Positions 41,612 to 54,650 of a stretch of 64,000 bases of DNA are shown here, piece after piece; the stretch's first letter is position 1; each line of letters begins with the position of its first letter. A model generated the notes under the pieces. That model saw nothing but the letters and a program-made list of their open reading frames with translations. It did not search any database and was not told where the DNA came from. The position numbers were made by a program, and so were the translations under genes. Source of the stretch: Streptomyces sp. TRM49041 (GTDB lineage: Bacteria > Actinomycetota > Actinomycetes > Streptomycetales > Streptomycetaceae); the NCBI RefSeq assembly GCF_008271805.1, contig NZ_VSRY01000076.1, positions 1 to 64,000 of the forward strand, written 5' to 3'.

Positions 41612-41902
41612 TCTCCCGTGCGGCCGTGGACTCCTCGCACGTCAGAGCTCTAAAGGGAACCGGGACAGGATGAAGTCCTGTCGACCGGGGCAGGACGGGC
41701 AGCAAGCACCCGCCGCAACACCGAGCACGGCTCCGGCCTGGGCATTGAGCGATGGGTCGTCGAGCGGGTGTTCGCCCTCCTGCACCACTTCCGCCGCCTG
41801 CGGATCCGCTGGGAGATCCGCCACGACGTCCACGAAGCCCTCCTCAGCCTCGTATGTGCGCTCATCTGCTGGAGACGGCTCACGTCATTGCGTTAGGAGC
41901 TC
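41612..41902 (+). mobile_element. Internally deleted copy of the 37735 IS, inverted
   Basis: From TCTCCCGTGC onward the sequence follows the IS through the DSSHVRALKG codons and the frameshift region, jumps after GGGCAGCAAGCACC to CGCCGCAACACCGAGC (about 240 bp missing), and continues to the terminal GGAGCTC at 41896-41902. Orientation is opposite to the complete copy. No functional protein is possible. The adjoining 226 bp to 42128 hold no supported gene; about 45 codons from 41998 look weakly coding. Confidence 0.85.
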
Positions 41903-42128
41903 TTAGTGGCTGCAGGTGTGCTGTGCGTTCTGTCCGGTCCTGCTCCTGGTCGTCACACATCATGAATGTATTGCCCTGCCCGTTAGGGCCTACCGGTCGT
42001 CGAAGCCACCCTCGCCGACCTCGGCAGACCCGACTCCCGCCGACAGTGCGTGAGCCTCGACGTGGAGAGCGTGCGGGCCCCCGCACATACGCTGCGAGGG
42101 AGTCGTGCTCTCTTGGTGCGGCGATACT

Positions 42129-42605
42129 TCAGCCCGTGACGAACGCTGCGTACCCCACTGGGACTTCGCTCACCCGCAGGTCGGAGAAGACCAGCGTCAG
42201 GCGGTGGGCGTTCGTGTCGATGCGGACTTCGTGGAAGTCGACACCTACGGCTTGGCGCCACCGGCCGGCCGTGTCGGACTGGGGGAGGAGTCTCGCGCCT
42301 GGGTACAGGGCATGCCACTTCACGCCCCACACGTATCCGTCGAGGCCGGCGTCCCCTGTCTCGCCTTCGATGAGTCGGTCGTCCAGGGAGGCCCGCCACG
42401 TCTCGGACGACAGCGTCGTTTCACATCGGGCCTCGACGCAGTAGCGGAACAGGTACCTGAGGTAGGCGGGCTCGATGCCGGTGCGGGGGTCGGCCGTCGC
42501 ATGGATGACCACTTGATAGTCGCGCATGTAGTCGGTGAAACCGTGGTGCACGACGGCGTGATCGAAGGTCTCGTCCAACAACTGTTCCAGCAGTGCCACG
42601 TCCAT
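42129..42605 (-). CDS. YxiG-like conserved hypothetical protein
   Basis: 158 aa, cytoplasmic, no signal peptide. The central FDHAVVHHGFTDYMRDYQVV and PAYLRYLFRYCVEARC recall the small YxiG-like family of Gram-positive genomes, often found near polymorphic toxin loci. Function unknown. It sits beside the IS remnant and may belong to the same accessory segment as the toxin/SUKH island. Confidence 0.65.
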   Translation of the reverse strand: MDVALLEQLLDETFDHAVVHHGFTDYMRDYQVVIHATADPRTGIEPAYLRYLFRYCVEARCETTLSSETWRASLDDRLIEGETGDAGLDGYVWGVKWHALYPGARLLPQSDTAGRWRQAVGVDFHEVRIDTNAHRLTLVFSDLRVSEVPVGYAAFVTG

Positions 42606-42668
42606 CGGAGCGTTCTATCAGGCGTGACCGCACGGCGAGGTGGGGCGGGAGAGTGCCCTTGTGGCCGT

Positions 42669-44222
42669 TCAGTCCGCCTCGCCCTCACGGAGGACCGGGA
42701 AGCGGCGGGGTGCGAGGAGGAGCAGGGCCAGGACGGCGAGGGCCGCTGCCGCTGCCGCGCCCAGGTAGACGTACTCGACCGCGGCGTCCACGGCGCGGCG
42801 CAGGGACTCCGCCGCGGCCGGGGCCAGGGCGGCCGGGTCGGAGAGGGCGCGGGCGGCCGTGTCGAGGTCGGCGGAGGAGCCGAGGTGGGCGGTGAGGGTC
42901 GTGTTGGCGACCGCGCCGAACAGGGCCGCGCCGAGGCTCTGGCCTGTCTGGCGGCAGAAGAGGACCGAGCCCGTCGCCGTGCCCCGCTCGGACCAGCCGA
43001 CCGTCGACTGGACGCCCACGATCAGCGGCAGCTGGAACAGGCCCAGTGCCGCGCCCAGGACCAGCATGAGGAGGGCCGGCTGCCAGGGCTCGCCCGGGTA
43101 CGGGAGGAGGGGGAAGACCAGCAGGGTGAGCATCGCCAGGGTCATGCCGATGAGTGCCGACTGGCGGAAGCCCACCCGCCGGTACACATGGTGCGAGAAC
43201 GACGCGCTCAGCGGCCAGCTGAGGATCATCACCGAGAGGACGAAACCCGCCGCCATCGGCCCCAGCCCCAACACCGCCTGCGCGTACGTCGGCAAGAACA
43301 CCGACGGTGCCACCATCAGCAGCCCCAGCGCCCCCAGCGCCAGGTTGACCGCCGCGATCGGGCGCCGCCGCCACACCCAGCCCGGCACGATCGGCGCCAC
43401 GGCACGGCACTCCACCAGCACCGTCGCGGCGACCAGTACCGCACCGGCGCCCAGCAGCCCGAGCGACGGCGCCGACAGCCACGGCCACGCCACCCCGCCC
43501 TGCACCAGCGCGGTCAGCACCACCGCGCCCGACGCGAACACCAGCAGCGCGCCCGGCCAGTCGACGCGCGGGCGGCCCGGGAGGCCCGGGAGGTGGGCGC
43601 GCTGCGGCTCGACCAGGTAACGGACGGTCAGCCAGAGGGCGAGGCCGCCCACCGGGAGGTTCACCAGGAAGATCCAGCGCCAGTCCGCGTACGTCGTGAG
43701 CAGCCCGCCCACCGCCGGTCCCGCCACCGCCGACGCCGCCCACACCGACGAAAGCCGCGCCTGGATCTTCGGGCGCTCCTTCAGCGGGTACAGGTCCGCC
43801 GCGATGGTCTGCACCGTGCCCTGCAACGCCCCGCCGCCCAGGCCCTGCAGCACCCGGAACGCGATCAGCGACGCCATGTTCCAGGCGGCCGCGCACAGCA
43901 GTGAGCCGACGAGGAACAGCACGATGCCCACGACCAGGACCGGTTTCCGGCCGTACGAGTCGGAGAGCCTGCCGTACACGGGGATGGTGACCGTGACCGC
44001 GAGCAGGTAGCCGGAGAACAGCCACGAGAAGACCGAGAAGCCGCCCAGGTCGCCGACGATCTGCGGGACCGCCGTCGCGATGACCGTGCCGTCGAGCGCT
44101 GCCAGCGCCATCGCCAGCATCATCGCGGCGACCACCGGGGCGCGGCGCGGGCTCCTGGGAGAAGGGGTCGGCTCCCGGGGCGGGGCCTGGCTCGGTCGTA
44201 CGCCGTCCGTACCCTCCGCCAC
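42669..44222 (-). CDS. MFS exporter, DHA2 (EmrB/QacA-like) family
   Basis: 517 aa, 14 predicted helices. Motif C-like GPAVGGLL and motif A-like GRLSDSYGRKPVLV are visible. The N-terminus has LDGTVIATAVPQIVGDLGG (motif D1), typical of DHA2 proton-driven multidrug exporters. The GTG start at 44222 is followed by a 30-residue charged/Pro-rich cytoplasmic tail. Divergent from the ABC transporter genes. Substrate not predictable. Confidence 0.92.
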   Translation of the reverse strand: MAEGTDGVRPSQAPPREPTPSPRSPRRAPVVAAMMLAMALAALDGTVIATAVPQIVGDLGGFSVFSWLFSGYLLAVTVTIPVYGRLSDSYGRKPVLVVGIVLFLVGSLLCAAAWNMASLIAFRVLQGLGGGALQGTVQTIAADLYPLKERPKIQARLSSVWAASAVAGPAVGGLLTTYADWRWIFLVNLPVGGLALWLTVRYLVEPQRAHLPGLPGRPRVDWPGALLVFASGAVVLTALVQGGVAWPWLSAPSLGLLGAGAVLVAATVLVECRAVAPIVPGWVWRRRPIAAVNLALGALGLLMVAPSVFLPTYAQAVLGLGPMAAGFVLSVMILSWPLSASFSHHVYRRVGFRQSALIGMTLAMLTLLVFPLLPYPGEPWQPALLMLVLGAALGLFQLPLIVGVQSTVGWSERGTATGSVLFCRQTGQSLGAALFGAVANTTLTAHLGSSADLDTAARALSDPAALAPAAAESLRRAVDAAVEYVYLGAAAAAALAVLALLLLAPRRFPVLREGEAD

Positions 44223-44501
44223 CTGCGTCCCTTCCCTCCGCGGCCGCCTTCCCGGGACACCTTCTCACTCGCGCGAGCCGGGAAAACAGGTTGGGGCCGT
44301 GCGGCGATGCCTGGTACCCAAGGGGGAGACGGCTCCTCCAGGAGTCCCCCGCGGGGGTGGGGGCCCCTAGGGGGAGCTACTTACTTCAGCCCAGGGTGCG
44401 GTCGTCCCCGTGGAGGACGAGACGGTATCCGGCCATTCCTTAACTTGTACTTACGGGTGGGACGGGGCGGCCGGGCCGGGGCGGTCATTCGGATTCCTGC
44501 T

Positions 44502-44560
44502 GTTCGTCTCGTTCGTCTCGTTCATCTCGTTCGTCTCGTTCATTTCGTTCCGTTCCGTTC
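44502..44560 (+). repeat. 9-bp tandem repeat in the ABC transporter leader
   Basis: Five units of GTTCGTCTC or close variants (44502-44546) are followed by GTTCC twice and GTTC (44547-44560). The array ends 4 bp before the GAGGAG ribosome-binding site of the ATPase gene. The 355-bp gap also contains G/C-rich short dyads near 44335-44375. No other gene is seen. Confidence 0.9.
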
Positions 44561-44577
44561 AATCGAGGAGAGTTATC

Positions 44578-45366
44578 GTGACCACGGCTGTCACCACTCC
44601 CCAGCACGGGGGCACCGGAGGGCGTACGGCCGTCGCCGCGCGGGTGCGGCAGGTCGTCAAGGCATACGGGGCGGGGGAGACCCGGGTCGTGGCCCTCGAC
44701 CACGTCGACGTGGACATCGCCCGAGGGCAGTTCACCGCGATCATGGGCCCGTCCGGCTCCGGCAAGTCCACGCTCATGCACTGCCTCGCCGGACTCGACA
44801 CGGTCACCGGCGGCGAGATCCACCTCGGCGATGTGGAGATCACCCGGCTCAAGGACAAGCAGCTGACCCAGCTGCGCCGCGACCGGATCGGCTTCATATT
44901 CCAGGCGTTCAACCTGCTGCCCACCCTCGACGCGCTCGAGAACATCACGCTGCCCATGGACATCGCCGGCCGCAAACCCGACAGTGAGTGGCTCAGGCGG
45001 GTCGTCGAGACCGTCGGGCTCGCCGACCGGCTGGGGCACCGGCCCGCCCAGCTCTCCGGCGGCCAGCAGCAGCGCGTCGCCGTCGCCCGGGCCCTCGCCG
45101 CCCGCCCCGAGATCATTTTCGGGGACGAGCCGACCGGCAACCTCGACTCCCGGGCCGGCGCCGAAGTCCTCGGCTTCCTGCGCCGCTCCGTCGACGAACT
45201 CGGCCAGACCATCGTGATGGTCACCCACGACCCCGTCGCCGCCTCCTACGCCGACCGCGTCCTGTACCTCGCCGACGGCCGCATCGTCGACGAGATGCTC
45301 AAGCCCACCGCCGAGGCGGTCCTCGACCGTATGAAGGACTTCGACGCCCGGGGGCGCACATCATGA
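44578..45366 (+). CDS. ABC transporter ATP-binding protein (MacB/LolD type)
   Basis: 262 aa. Walker A GPSGSGKS, Q-loop FQAFNLLPTLDALENI, signature LSGGQQQRVAVARAL and Walker B IIFGDEPTGNLDS identify the MacB/LolD/FtsE-like class. It partners the FtsX-type permease that overlaps it by ATGA. GTG 44578 follows GAGGAG with 7-nt spacing. Such pairs move peptides, lipoproteins or antibiotics, or act as mechanotransmitters rather than pumps. Confidence 0.94.
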   Translation: MTTAVTTPQHGGTGGRTAVAARVRQVVKAYGAGETRVVALDHVDVDIARGQFTAIMGPSGSGKSTLMHCLAGLDTVTGGEIHLGDVEITRLKDKQLTQLRRDRIGFIFQAFNLLPTLDALENITLPMDIAGRKPDSEWLRRVVETVGLADRLGHRPAQLSGGQQQRVAVARALAARPEIIFGDEPTGNLDSRAGAEVLGFLRRSVDELGQTIVMVTHDPVAASYADRVLYLADGRIVDEMLKPTAEAVLDRMKDFDARGRTS

Positions 45367-47966
45367 CCGTACTCAAGACCTCCCTGCGCAACTTCCTCGC
45401 CCACAAGGGGCGGATGGCGCTGTCCGCCGTGGCCGTCCTCCTGTCGGTGGCCTTCGTCAGCGGCACCCTGGTGTTCACGGACACCATGAACACCACCTTC
45501 GACAAGCTCTTCGCGACCTCCACCCCCGACGTCACCGTCAGTCCCGCCTCGGCGGAGGGCGACGAGGAGATATCGGCCACCGGAAGGCCCGAGTCGCTGC
45601 CCGCTTCCCTGGTGGAGAAGGTGGCGGCGGCCGAAGGTGTCGCCTCCGCCGAAGGGGTCGTCACCTACCTGGCCGCGACCGTCGTCGACGCCGACAACAA
45701 GAACCTCGGCCCGACCAGCGGCGCCCCGACCATCGCGTCCAACTGGACCCAGGGCGACCTCCGCACCATGGAGGTCGGCTCCGGCCACGCCCCGCGTGGC
45801 CCCACCGACGTCATGGTCGACGCCGGCACCGCCGAGAAGCACGGCCTGAAGATCGGCGACGAGGTGCGCACCATCTCCGTCGCCGGCGACTTCACGGCCA
45901 AGGTGTCCGGTATCGCGTCCTTCAAGATCACCAACCCGGGTGCGGCGGTCTTCTTCTACGACACCGCCACCGCGCAGCGTGAATTCCTCGGCGGCGAAGG
46001 CCGGTTCACCGACGTCACGGTCATGGCCGAGTCCGGCGTCAGCCACGAGCAGCTGAAGCGGAACGTGGCCGCCGCGCTCGGCGGCGGCAGTGACGCCGAC
46101 GCCGGCGGCTACCACCTCCAGACGCAGGCGGAGGCCGCCGACTCCATGAGCGAGGACGTCTCCGGCTTCCTCGACGTCATGAAGTACGCCATGCTCGGCT
46201 TCGCCGGCATCGCTCTTCTCGTCGGTGTCTTCCTCATCGTCAACACCTTCTCCATGCTGGTCGCCCAGCGCACCCGCGAGATCGGCCTGATGCGCGCCAT
46301 CGGCGCCAGCCGTAGGCAGGTCAACCGGTCCGTCCTCGTCGAGGCCGTACTCCTCGGCGTCGTCGGCTCGGTCGCGGGTGTGGCCGCCGGGGTCGGGCTC
46401 GCCGTCGGGCTCATGGAGCTGATGTCGTCCATGGGCATGGAGCTGTCCACGCAGGACCTGACCGTCAAGTGGACCACCCCGGCCGTCGGGCTGTTCCTCG
46501 GCATCGCAGTCACGCTGCTCGCCGCGTACGTCCCGGCCCGCCGCGCCGGGAAGGTCTCGCCGATGGCCGCCCTCCGCGACGCCGGCACCAGCGGCACGAC
46601 GGACGGCCGCGCCGGACGCGTACGCGGTGCTGTCGGCCTGGTCCTGACGGGCGCCGGAGCGGCCGCCCTGCTGGCCGCGGCCGGTGCCGACCAGGCCGCC
46701 CGGGGGTCGCTGTATCTGGCGGCCGGGGTGGTCCTCACCCTCGTCGGGTTCGTCGTCGTCGGACCGCTGCTGGTCGGCGGGGTCGTCCGGGTGCTCGGCG
46801 CGATCGTCCTGCGGGTCTTCGGCCCGGTCGGACGCATGGCCGAGCGCAACGCCCTGCGCAACCCGCGCCGCACCGGCGCGACCGGCGCCGCCCTGATGAT
46901 CGGGCTGGCGCTGGTGGCGGGTATGTCGGTGGTCGGCTCGTCGATGGTCGCCTCCGCGACGGAGGAGCTCGACCGGTCCGTGGGCGCGGACTTCATCGTC
47001 CAGCCCACCGCTCCCGGGCAGACGATCGTGCCGCAGGCGAAGGCCGCCATGGAGAAGTCGCCCGGACTGGCCCACGTCACCGAGATCACCCTGGCGGTTG
47101 TCACGCTCACCGCCCCCGACGGCACGAGCGAGAAGACCGGCCTCGTCGCCGCCGAACCGACGTACGAGCAGGACCTGCGCCGCGAGGTCGTCGCGGGCGA
47201 CCTCGCCGCCGCTTACGGCGCGGACGCGATGTCGGTCGGCGACGAGTACGCCGACCAGCACGGTGTGAAGGTCGGTGACACCCTCACCGTCGCCTTCCAG
47301 CACGGCCGGACCGCGAAGCTGAAGGTCGCGGCGATCACCTCCGACGACACCAGCGTCGACGCGGGCGGGAAGTACACCAGCCTCACGACCGTCGAACGGT
47401 ACGTACCCGCCGAGCGGATGCCCGCGACGCTGCTGCTCCTCGCCAAGGCGCGGGACGGCGGTGAGGCGGCCGCGTACACCGCGCTGAAGGACGCGCTCGC
47501 GGACTACCCGCAGTACACGGTGCGCGACCAGACCGACTACAAGAAGGAGATCCAGGACCAGGTCGGCCAGCTCCTGAACATCGTCTACGGGCTGCTGGCG
47601 CTGGCCATCATCGTCGCGGTGCTGGGCGTGGTGAACACCCTGGCGCTGTCCGTGGTCGAACGGACCCGGGAGATCGGCCTCCTGCGGGCGGTCGGCCTCT
47701 CCCGCCGCCAGCTGCGCCGCATGATCCGCCTGGAGTCCGTGGTGATCGCCCTGTTCGGCGCCCTGCTGGGTCTCGGCCTCGGCATGGGCTGGGGCGCGGC
47801 GGCCCAGAAGCTCCTCGCCCTGGAGGGCCTGGGCATCCTGGACATCCCGTGGCCGACGATCCTGACGGTCTTCATCGGCTCGGCCTTCGTGGGGCTTGTC
47901 GCCGCGCTGGTCCCCGCCTTCCGCGCGGGCCGGATGAACGTCCTGAACGCCATCGCGACGGAGTAG
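45363..47966 (+). CDS. ABC transporter permease, FtsX/MacB family (duplicated)
   Basis: 867 aa with about ten helices. An N-terminal helix and large extracytoplasmic domain (~50-260) are followed by three helices, one cytoplasmic loop carrying LVAQRTREIGLMRAIGASRRQV, then a second copy: helices near 425-500, another extracytoplasmic domain, and SVVERTREIGLLRAVGLSRRQLRRM near 760. This tandem FtsX layout is standard for actinobacterial members. The ATG overlaps the ATPase stop. Confidence 0.93.
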   Translation: MTVLKTSLRNFLAHKGRMALSAVAVLLSVAFVSGTLVFTDTMNTTFDKLFATSTPDVTVSPASAEGDEEISATGRPESLPASLVEKVAAAEGVASAEGVVTYLAATVVDADNKNLGPTSGAPTIASNWTQGDLRTMEVGSGHAPRGPTDVMVDAGTAEKHGLKIGDEVRTISVAGDFTAKVSGIASFKITNPGAAVFFYDTATAQREFLGGEGRFTDVTVMAESGVSHEQLKRNVAAALGGGSDADAGGYHLQTQAEAADSMSEDVSGFLDVMKYAMLGFAGIALLVGVFLIVNTFSMLVAQRTREIGLMRAIGASRRQVNRSVLVEAVLLGVVGSVAGVAAGVGLAVGLMELMSSMGMELSTQDLTVKWTTPAVGLFLGIAVTLLAAYVPARRAGKVSPMAALRDAGTSGTTDGRAGRVRGAVGLVLTGAGAAALLAAAGADQAARGSLYLAAGVVLTLVGFVVVGPLLVGGVVRVLGAIVLRVFGPVGRMAERNALRNPRRTGATGAALMIGLALVAGMSVVGSSMVASATEELDRSVGADFIVQPTAPGQTIVPQAKAAMEKSPGLAHVTEITLAVVTLTAPDGTSEKTGLVAAEPTYEQDLRREVVAGDLAAAYGADAMSVGDEYADQHGVKVGDTLTVAFQHGRTAKLKVAAITSDDTSVDAGGKYTSLTTVERYVPAERMPATLLLLAKARDGGEAAAYTALKDALADYPQYTVRDQTDYKKEIQDQVGQLLNIVYGLLALAIIVAVLGVVNTLALSVVERTREIGLLRAVGLSRRQLRRMIRLESVVIALFGALLGLGLGMGWGAAAQKLLALEGLGILDIPWPTILTVFIGSAFVGLVAALVPAFRAGRMNVLNAIATE

Positions 47967-48133
47967 GCCGGTTCTCCCGCGGGGGGCGGTTCTCCCGCGG
48001 GGGCCCGTGTGGGCCGGTTCCCCCGCAGGCGTGGAGGGCGCGCCGCGCGGCCGTGCCGCGGGTACGCCTGTGCCGCGGGTGCGCCCGTGCCGCCGGTCGC
48101 CTACCCCCGGGTACGCCCGCCCCCGGTACGCCC

Positions 48134-48172
48134 ACGCCCCCGGATACCCGTGCCACGGGTATCCGGGGGCGT
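48134..48172 (+). terminator. Perfect 18-bp hairpin after the ABC operon
   Basis: ACGCCCCCGGATACCCGT (48134-48151) and its exact complement (48155-48172) enclose a 3-nt loop. The 311-bp gap before mfd otherwise holds G/C-rich imperfect repeats such as GGTTCTCCCGCGGGGG near 47971 and 47987. Confidence 0.75.
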
Positions 48173-48277
48173 CTGTCACCGCGGCGTCGTAGGCTGGAGA
48201 CCCCCGGCCCGTGACGCGTGCCGGGTGGTTCGCGTTGCCCCACACCTCGCACCACCACTCCTGGGATGGATGTCTCC

Positions 48278-51832
<3,555 letters not shown>

Positions 51833-51883
51833 AAGGCGGAAAACAGCTGGTTCGCGGGCGGCGGGGCGTGCCAGCCTGCCCGT

Positions 51884-52630
51884 ATGGACCTGAAGATCAG
51901 CACCCTCGCCGAGCGGCCGGAACTGGTGGACGCCATGTGGCGGATGCCGAACCTGTGGCCGGAGTTCATGCTCCACGACCCGGTCTCCGATATCGCCTAC
52001 GACTGGATGGTCGGCGAGATCCCGGAGCATGTGCAGGTCGCGGTGGACGGCGACGGGGTCGTGGTGGCGCGCTCGTTCAGCGTGCCGTTCGCACTGGCCG
52101 CCGAGGGCCGGGGCGCGCTGCCCGCGAAGGGCTGGGACCAGGTGCTGCTGTGGGGGATGGACGACCGGCGGGAGGGCCGGAAGCCCGACACGACGAGCGC
52201 GATCGAGATATCCGTCTCGAAGGCGGCGCTGGGCCGTGGCCTGTCGTCGCGGATGCTCGCCGCGATGCGCGACAACGCCCGGGAGCGGGGCTTCGACGAG
52301 GTCGTCGCCCCCCTCCGGCCCAACGGCAAGCACCTGGAGCCGCGTACGCCGATGGCCGAGTACGTCTCCCGTACCCGGCCGGAGGACGGGCTGCCGCACG
52401 ACGCGTGGCTGCGGGTCCATGTGCGGGCGGGCGGCGTCGTCGACTCGGTGGCGCCTGCCTCCATGACGGTCACGGACTCGGTGGAGCGGTGGCGTTCCTG
52501 GACCGGGCTGCCCTTCGACACTGACGGGCCGGTGGAGGTCCCCGGCGCGCTGGCTCCGGTGCGCTGTGAGGCGTCCCAGGGGTACGCCGTGTACGTCGAG
52601 CCGAACGTGTGGGTACGCCACCGGCTGTGA
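51884..52630 (+). CDS. GNAT-like N-acetyltransferase
   Basis: 248 aa, cytoplasmic. The segment SVSKAALGRGLSSRMLAAM resembles the acetyl-CoA-binding motif A of GNAT enzymes (Q/RxxGxG/A, here R-G-L-S-S). Substrate unknown. It follows mfd by 51 bp and is probably read from the same transcript. A more distant acyltransferase-fold protein is possible. Confidence 0.65.
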   Translation: MDLKISTLAERPELVDAMWRMPNLWPEFMLHDPVSDIAYDWMVGEIPEHVQVAVDGDGVVVARSFSVPFALAAEGRGALPAKGWDQVLLWGMDDRREGRKPDTTSAIEISVSKAALGRGLSSRMLAAMRDNARERGFDEVVAPLRPNGKHLEPRTPMAEYVSRTRPEDGLPHDAWLRVHVRAGGVVDSVAPASMTVTDSVERWRSWTGLPFDTDGPVEVPGALAPVRCEASQGYAVYVEPNVWVRHRL

Positions 52631-52708
52631 ACGCGCGAGGGCGAGCCGGGATGGCTGCTCCCCTGCGGCAGCCTCCCCGGCTCGGTCCCTGTGTGAGCTC
52701 CGTGCTCT

Positions 52709-53506
52709 CTAGGCGCTCTCGGGCTCGCTCTCGGTCTCGTTCGCGGGCTCGCTCGCGGTCTCGTCGAGGTCGAGGATGTCCTTGGCGGCGGGCGCCTCGG
52801 CGGTGACGGGCTTGTTGTAGTCGGTGAACGTGATCGTGCCCGGCTCGTCCCCGCCCTTGACCACGATCTTCAGCAGATAGGGCTCGCCCTCGGTGGCGAC
52901 GTAGGTCGTGGTGGTCTCCTCGCCGTCCGACTCGATGAGCTTCAGCGCCTTCTTGCCGTTGACGGTGGTCTCCTCGCCCTTGCCGGCGAGGTTGACACCG
53001 GTTTCCAGGTCCGCGAGGAGAGAGCCGAGTTCGCACAGTTCGAGGCTGTCCTCGGTCTCAGGGTCCGAGGCGTCCGTCTTCATCCAGCGGCCCTTGAGTT
53101 CCTTGAGGATCTGCTCCGTCTCCTCCGGTGAGCCGTCCTTGTTCTCCTCGCGCAGGAACGCCTCGTCGAAGCGGAGGTAGGCCACGCCGCCGGTCTTGAT
53201 CATCTCCATGGTCCCGGTCCCTATGGACAGGGTCCCCGAGCAGCGCCCCTCGGTGTCGACGGCCATGTATGCCTTCGTGGTGCCGTCGGTGGCGCTGGTG
53301 GTGGTGAGGTTGAACCTGAGGGACTCGGCCGTCTTGGTCGCCTTGATGGACTTGTTGAGGATCTGCGGCCCGGACAGGCCCGCGAACGGGCCCGTCTCCT
53401 CCTTCTTCTCCGCCGCCTGCCCGCCCGTCAGGCCGCAGGCGGTGAGGGAGAGGACGGCGAGGGAGCTGAGGCCGAGCCTGAGAGCGGTGTCGAGGCGGGC
53501 GGGCAT
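52709..53506 (-). CDS. Secreted lipoprotein, LppX/LolA-like
   Basis: 265 aa. The signal peptide ends LAVLSLTACG with lipobox LTAC. The mature part (LNKSIKATKTAESLRFNLTTTSATDGTTKAYM..., GEPYLLKIVVKGG) fits the half-barrel of actinobacterial LppX/LprG-type lipid-binding lipoproteins. That is a family-level inference. The C-terminal ASEPANETESEPESA is a low-complexity acidic repeat. The 119 bp upstream hold a homopurine tract. Confidence 0.78.
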   Translation of the reverse strand: MPARLDTALRLGLSSLAVLSLTACGLTGGQAAEKKEETGPFAGLSGPQILNKSIKATKTAESLRFNLTTTSATDGTTKAYMAVDTEGRCSGTLSIGTGTMEMIKTGGVAYLRFDEAFLREENKDGSPEETEQILKELKGRWMKTDASDPETEDSLELCELGSLLADLETGVNLAGKGEETTVNGKKALKLIESDGEETTTTYVATEGEPYLLKIVVKGGDEPGTITFTDYNKPVTAEAPAAKDILDLDETASEPANETESEPESA

Positions 53507-53528
53507 GGTGGTTCTCCAGTTGAGCGCG

Positions 53529-53598
53529 AGGAGCGGGGGAGGGGGAAGAGGGAAGGGGGAAGGGGGGAGGTAGGCCGGAGCGAGGGGAGGGGAGGAGC
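53529..53598 (+). repeat. Near-homopurine tract
   Basis: About 70 bp almost entirely G and A (repeated GGGGGA / GGGAAG units) between two minus-strand genes. It could form triplex or slipped structures; it covers the lipoprotein's upstream region. Confidence 0.7.
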
Positions 53599-53625
53599 TG
53601 AGCGCCGGTGGAGGCGCTCAGCGGG

Positions 53626-54453
53626 TCAGAGCTTCAGTTCCCACTGGTGGGCCTCGTGCTCCAGGCCCGGGCTGACCTCGACGGTGAGGGTCTTCGCGTC
53701 GGCCGGGGCGTCGAAGGCGTACTGCGTTGTGGCCTTCTTGCCGGGCACGATCGTGCCGGTGAAGTCGTCCAGGCCGTCGTCGTAGATCTGCGGGGCGGCC
53801 ACGCCGTTCGCACCGGCGCGGGCCTCCAGGGTGACCAGGTCGGCGTTGAACTTCTCCTTGCCGCCGTTCTCGATGACGACGGTGACCATGTACGCCTTGT
53901 TGCCCTCGGTGTGGTCGAGCGCGCTCTCGGTGGGCTTGTAAGCCTTGGCCGCCGAGATGGTGATCTTCAGGTCGTCGTCGTAGATGACGGTCTCGTCGGC
54001 GCCGAGCACCTCAGGGACCTTGGCGCCGTCCGTGCCGTCACCGCTGCCCGCGCCCGTGTCCGTGCCGGTGCCCGCCTCACCGGTGGTCTCCTTCGGAGCG
54101 GTGTTGCCGAGCTCCTTGTTGAGCTCGGTGACGGCCTCGTCCACGGCCTTGTAGGTGATGACCGCGCCGACGACGGAGAGGATCAGCGCCGCCAGGCCCA
54201 GGATCGCGCCCGTCGTCGTCACGCCCTTGTTGGTGGCCTCGCCGCGCTTGACGCGGCCCCGGCCGGACAGTCCGAGGATCAGGGCGATGAGGCCGAGGAT
54301 GCCCGCCAGCCAGAAGAACAGCGGGATGAAGCCCGAGATCGTGCCGATGACGCCCAGCACCAGGGCGGCGGTGCCGAGCCCGTTGCGTGCCGGTGCGGCC
54401 GGGCCGGGGGCGGGCTGAGGGGTGCCGTACTGGGGCTGCGTGGGGTGGGACAT
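53626..54453 (-). CDS. DUF4190/DUF4352-type membrane-anchored protein
   Basis: 275 aa. A short Pro/Gln-rich cytoplasmic tail leads into two helices (LGTAALVLGVIGTISGFIPL; ILGLIALILGL), a GRGRVKRGEAT loop and a third helix, as in DUF4190. An extracellular Thr/Gly linker and a C-terminal beta domain (VTVVIENGGKEKFN..., typical of DUF4352) follow. Function unknown. Start fixed by GGAGGG. Divergent from the methylase-like gene. Confidence 0.82.
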   Translation of the reverse strand: MSHPTQPQYGTPQPAPGPAAPARNGLGTAALVLGVIGTISGFIPLFFWLAGILGLIALILGLSGRGRVKRGEATNKGVTTTGAILGLAALILSVVGAVITYKAVDEAVTELNKELGNTAPKETTGEAGTGTDTGAGSGDGTDGAKVPEVLGADETVIYDDDLKITISAAKAYKPTESALDHTEGNKAYMVTVVIENGGKEKFNADLVTLEARAGANGVAAPQIYDDGLDDFTGTIVPGKKATTQYAFDAPADAKTLTVEVSPGLEHEAHQWELKL

Positions 54454-54578
54454 GGGTGTGCCCTCCAGACGAAGACATGACGTGTGGTCGGAGCCTTGGC
54501 GCAGCCCCGTGTAGCGACGGGTCAATCACAGCAGAGCTTGTGAACCGAGTCAACACAGCTCACACCTTCTCGGTCGAC

Positions 54579-54589
54579 TCACACTGTGA
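54579..54589. promoter_or_regulatory. Palindrome TCACACTGTGA in divergent promoter region
   Basis: A perfect 11-bp dyad midway between the DUF4352 gene and the methylase-like gene. Related half-sites (TTGTGA near 54538, TCACA near 54560) lie alongside. Candidate operator, possibly for the methylase-like protein's own HTH domain. Confidence 0.4.
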
Positions 54590-54650
54590 AAGAGTGCGTC
54601 GTGCGAGCGCCGTAGGATCGGCCACACAGTTGGACGGAGGGAGCGGCCAG

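Noticed and set aside
41983..42128. A small gene encoding about 45 residues before the YxiG-like gene
   Set aside because: Coding bias is weak, there is no credible start or ribosome-binding site, and no family resemblance.
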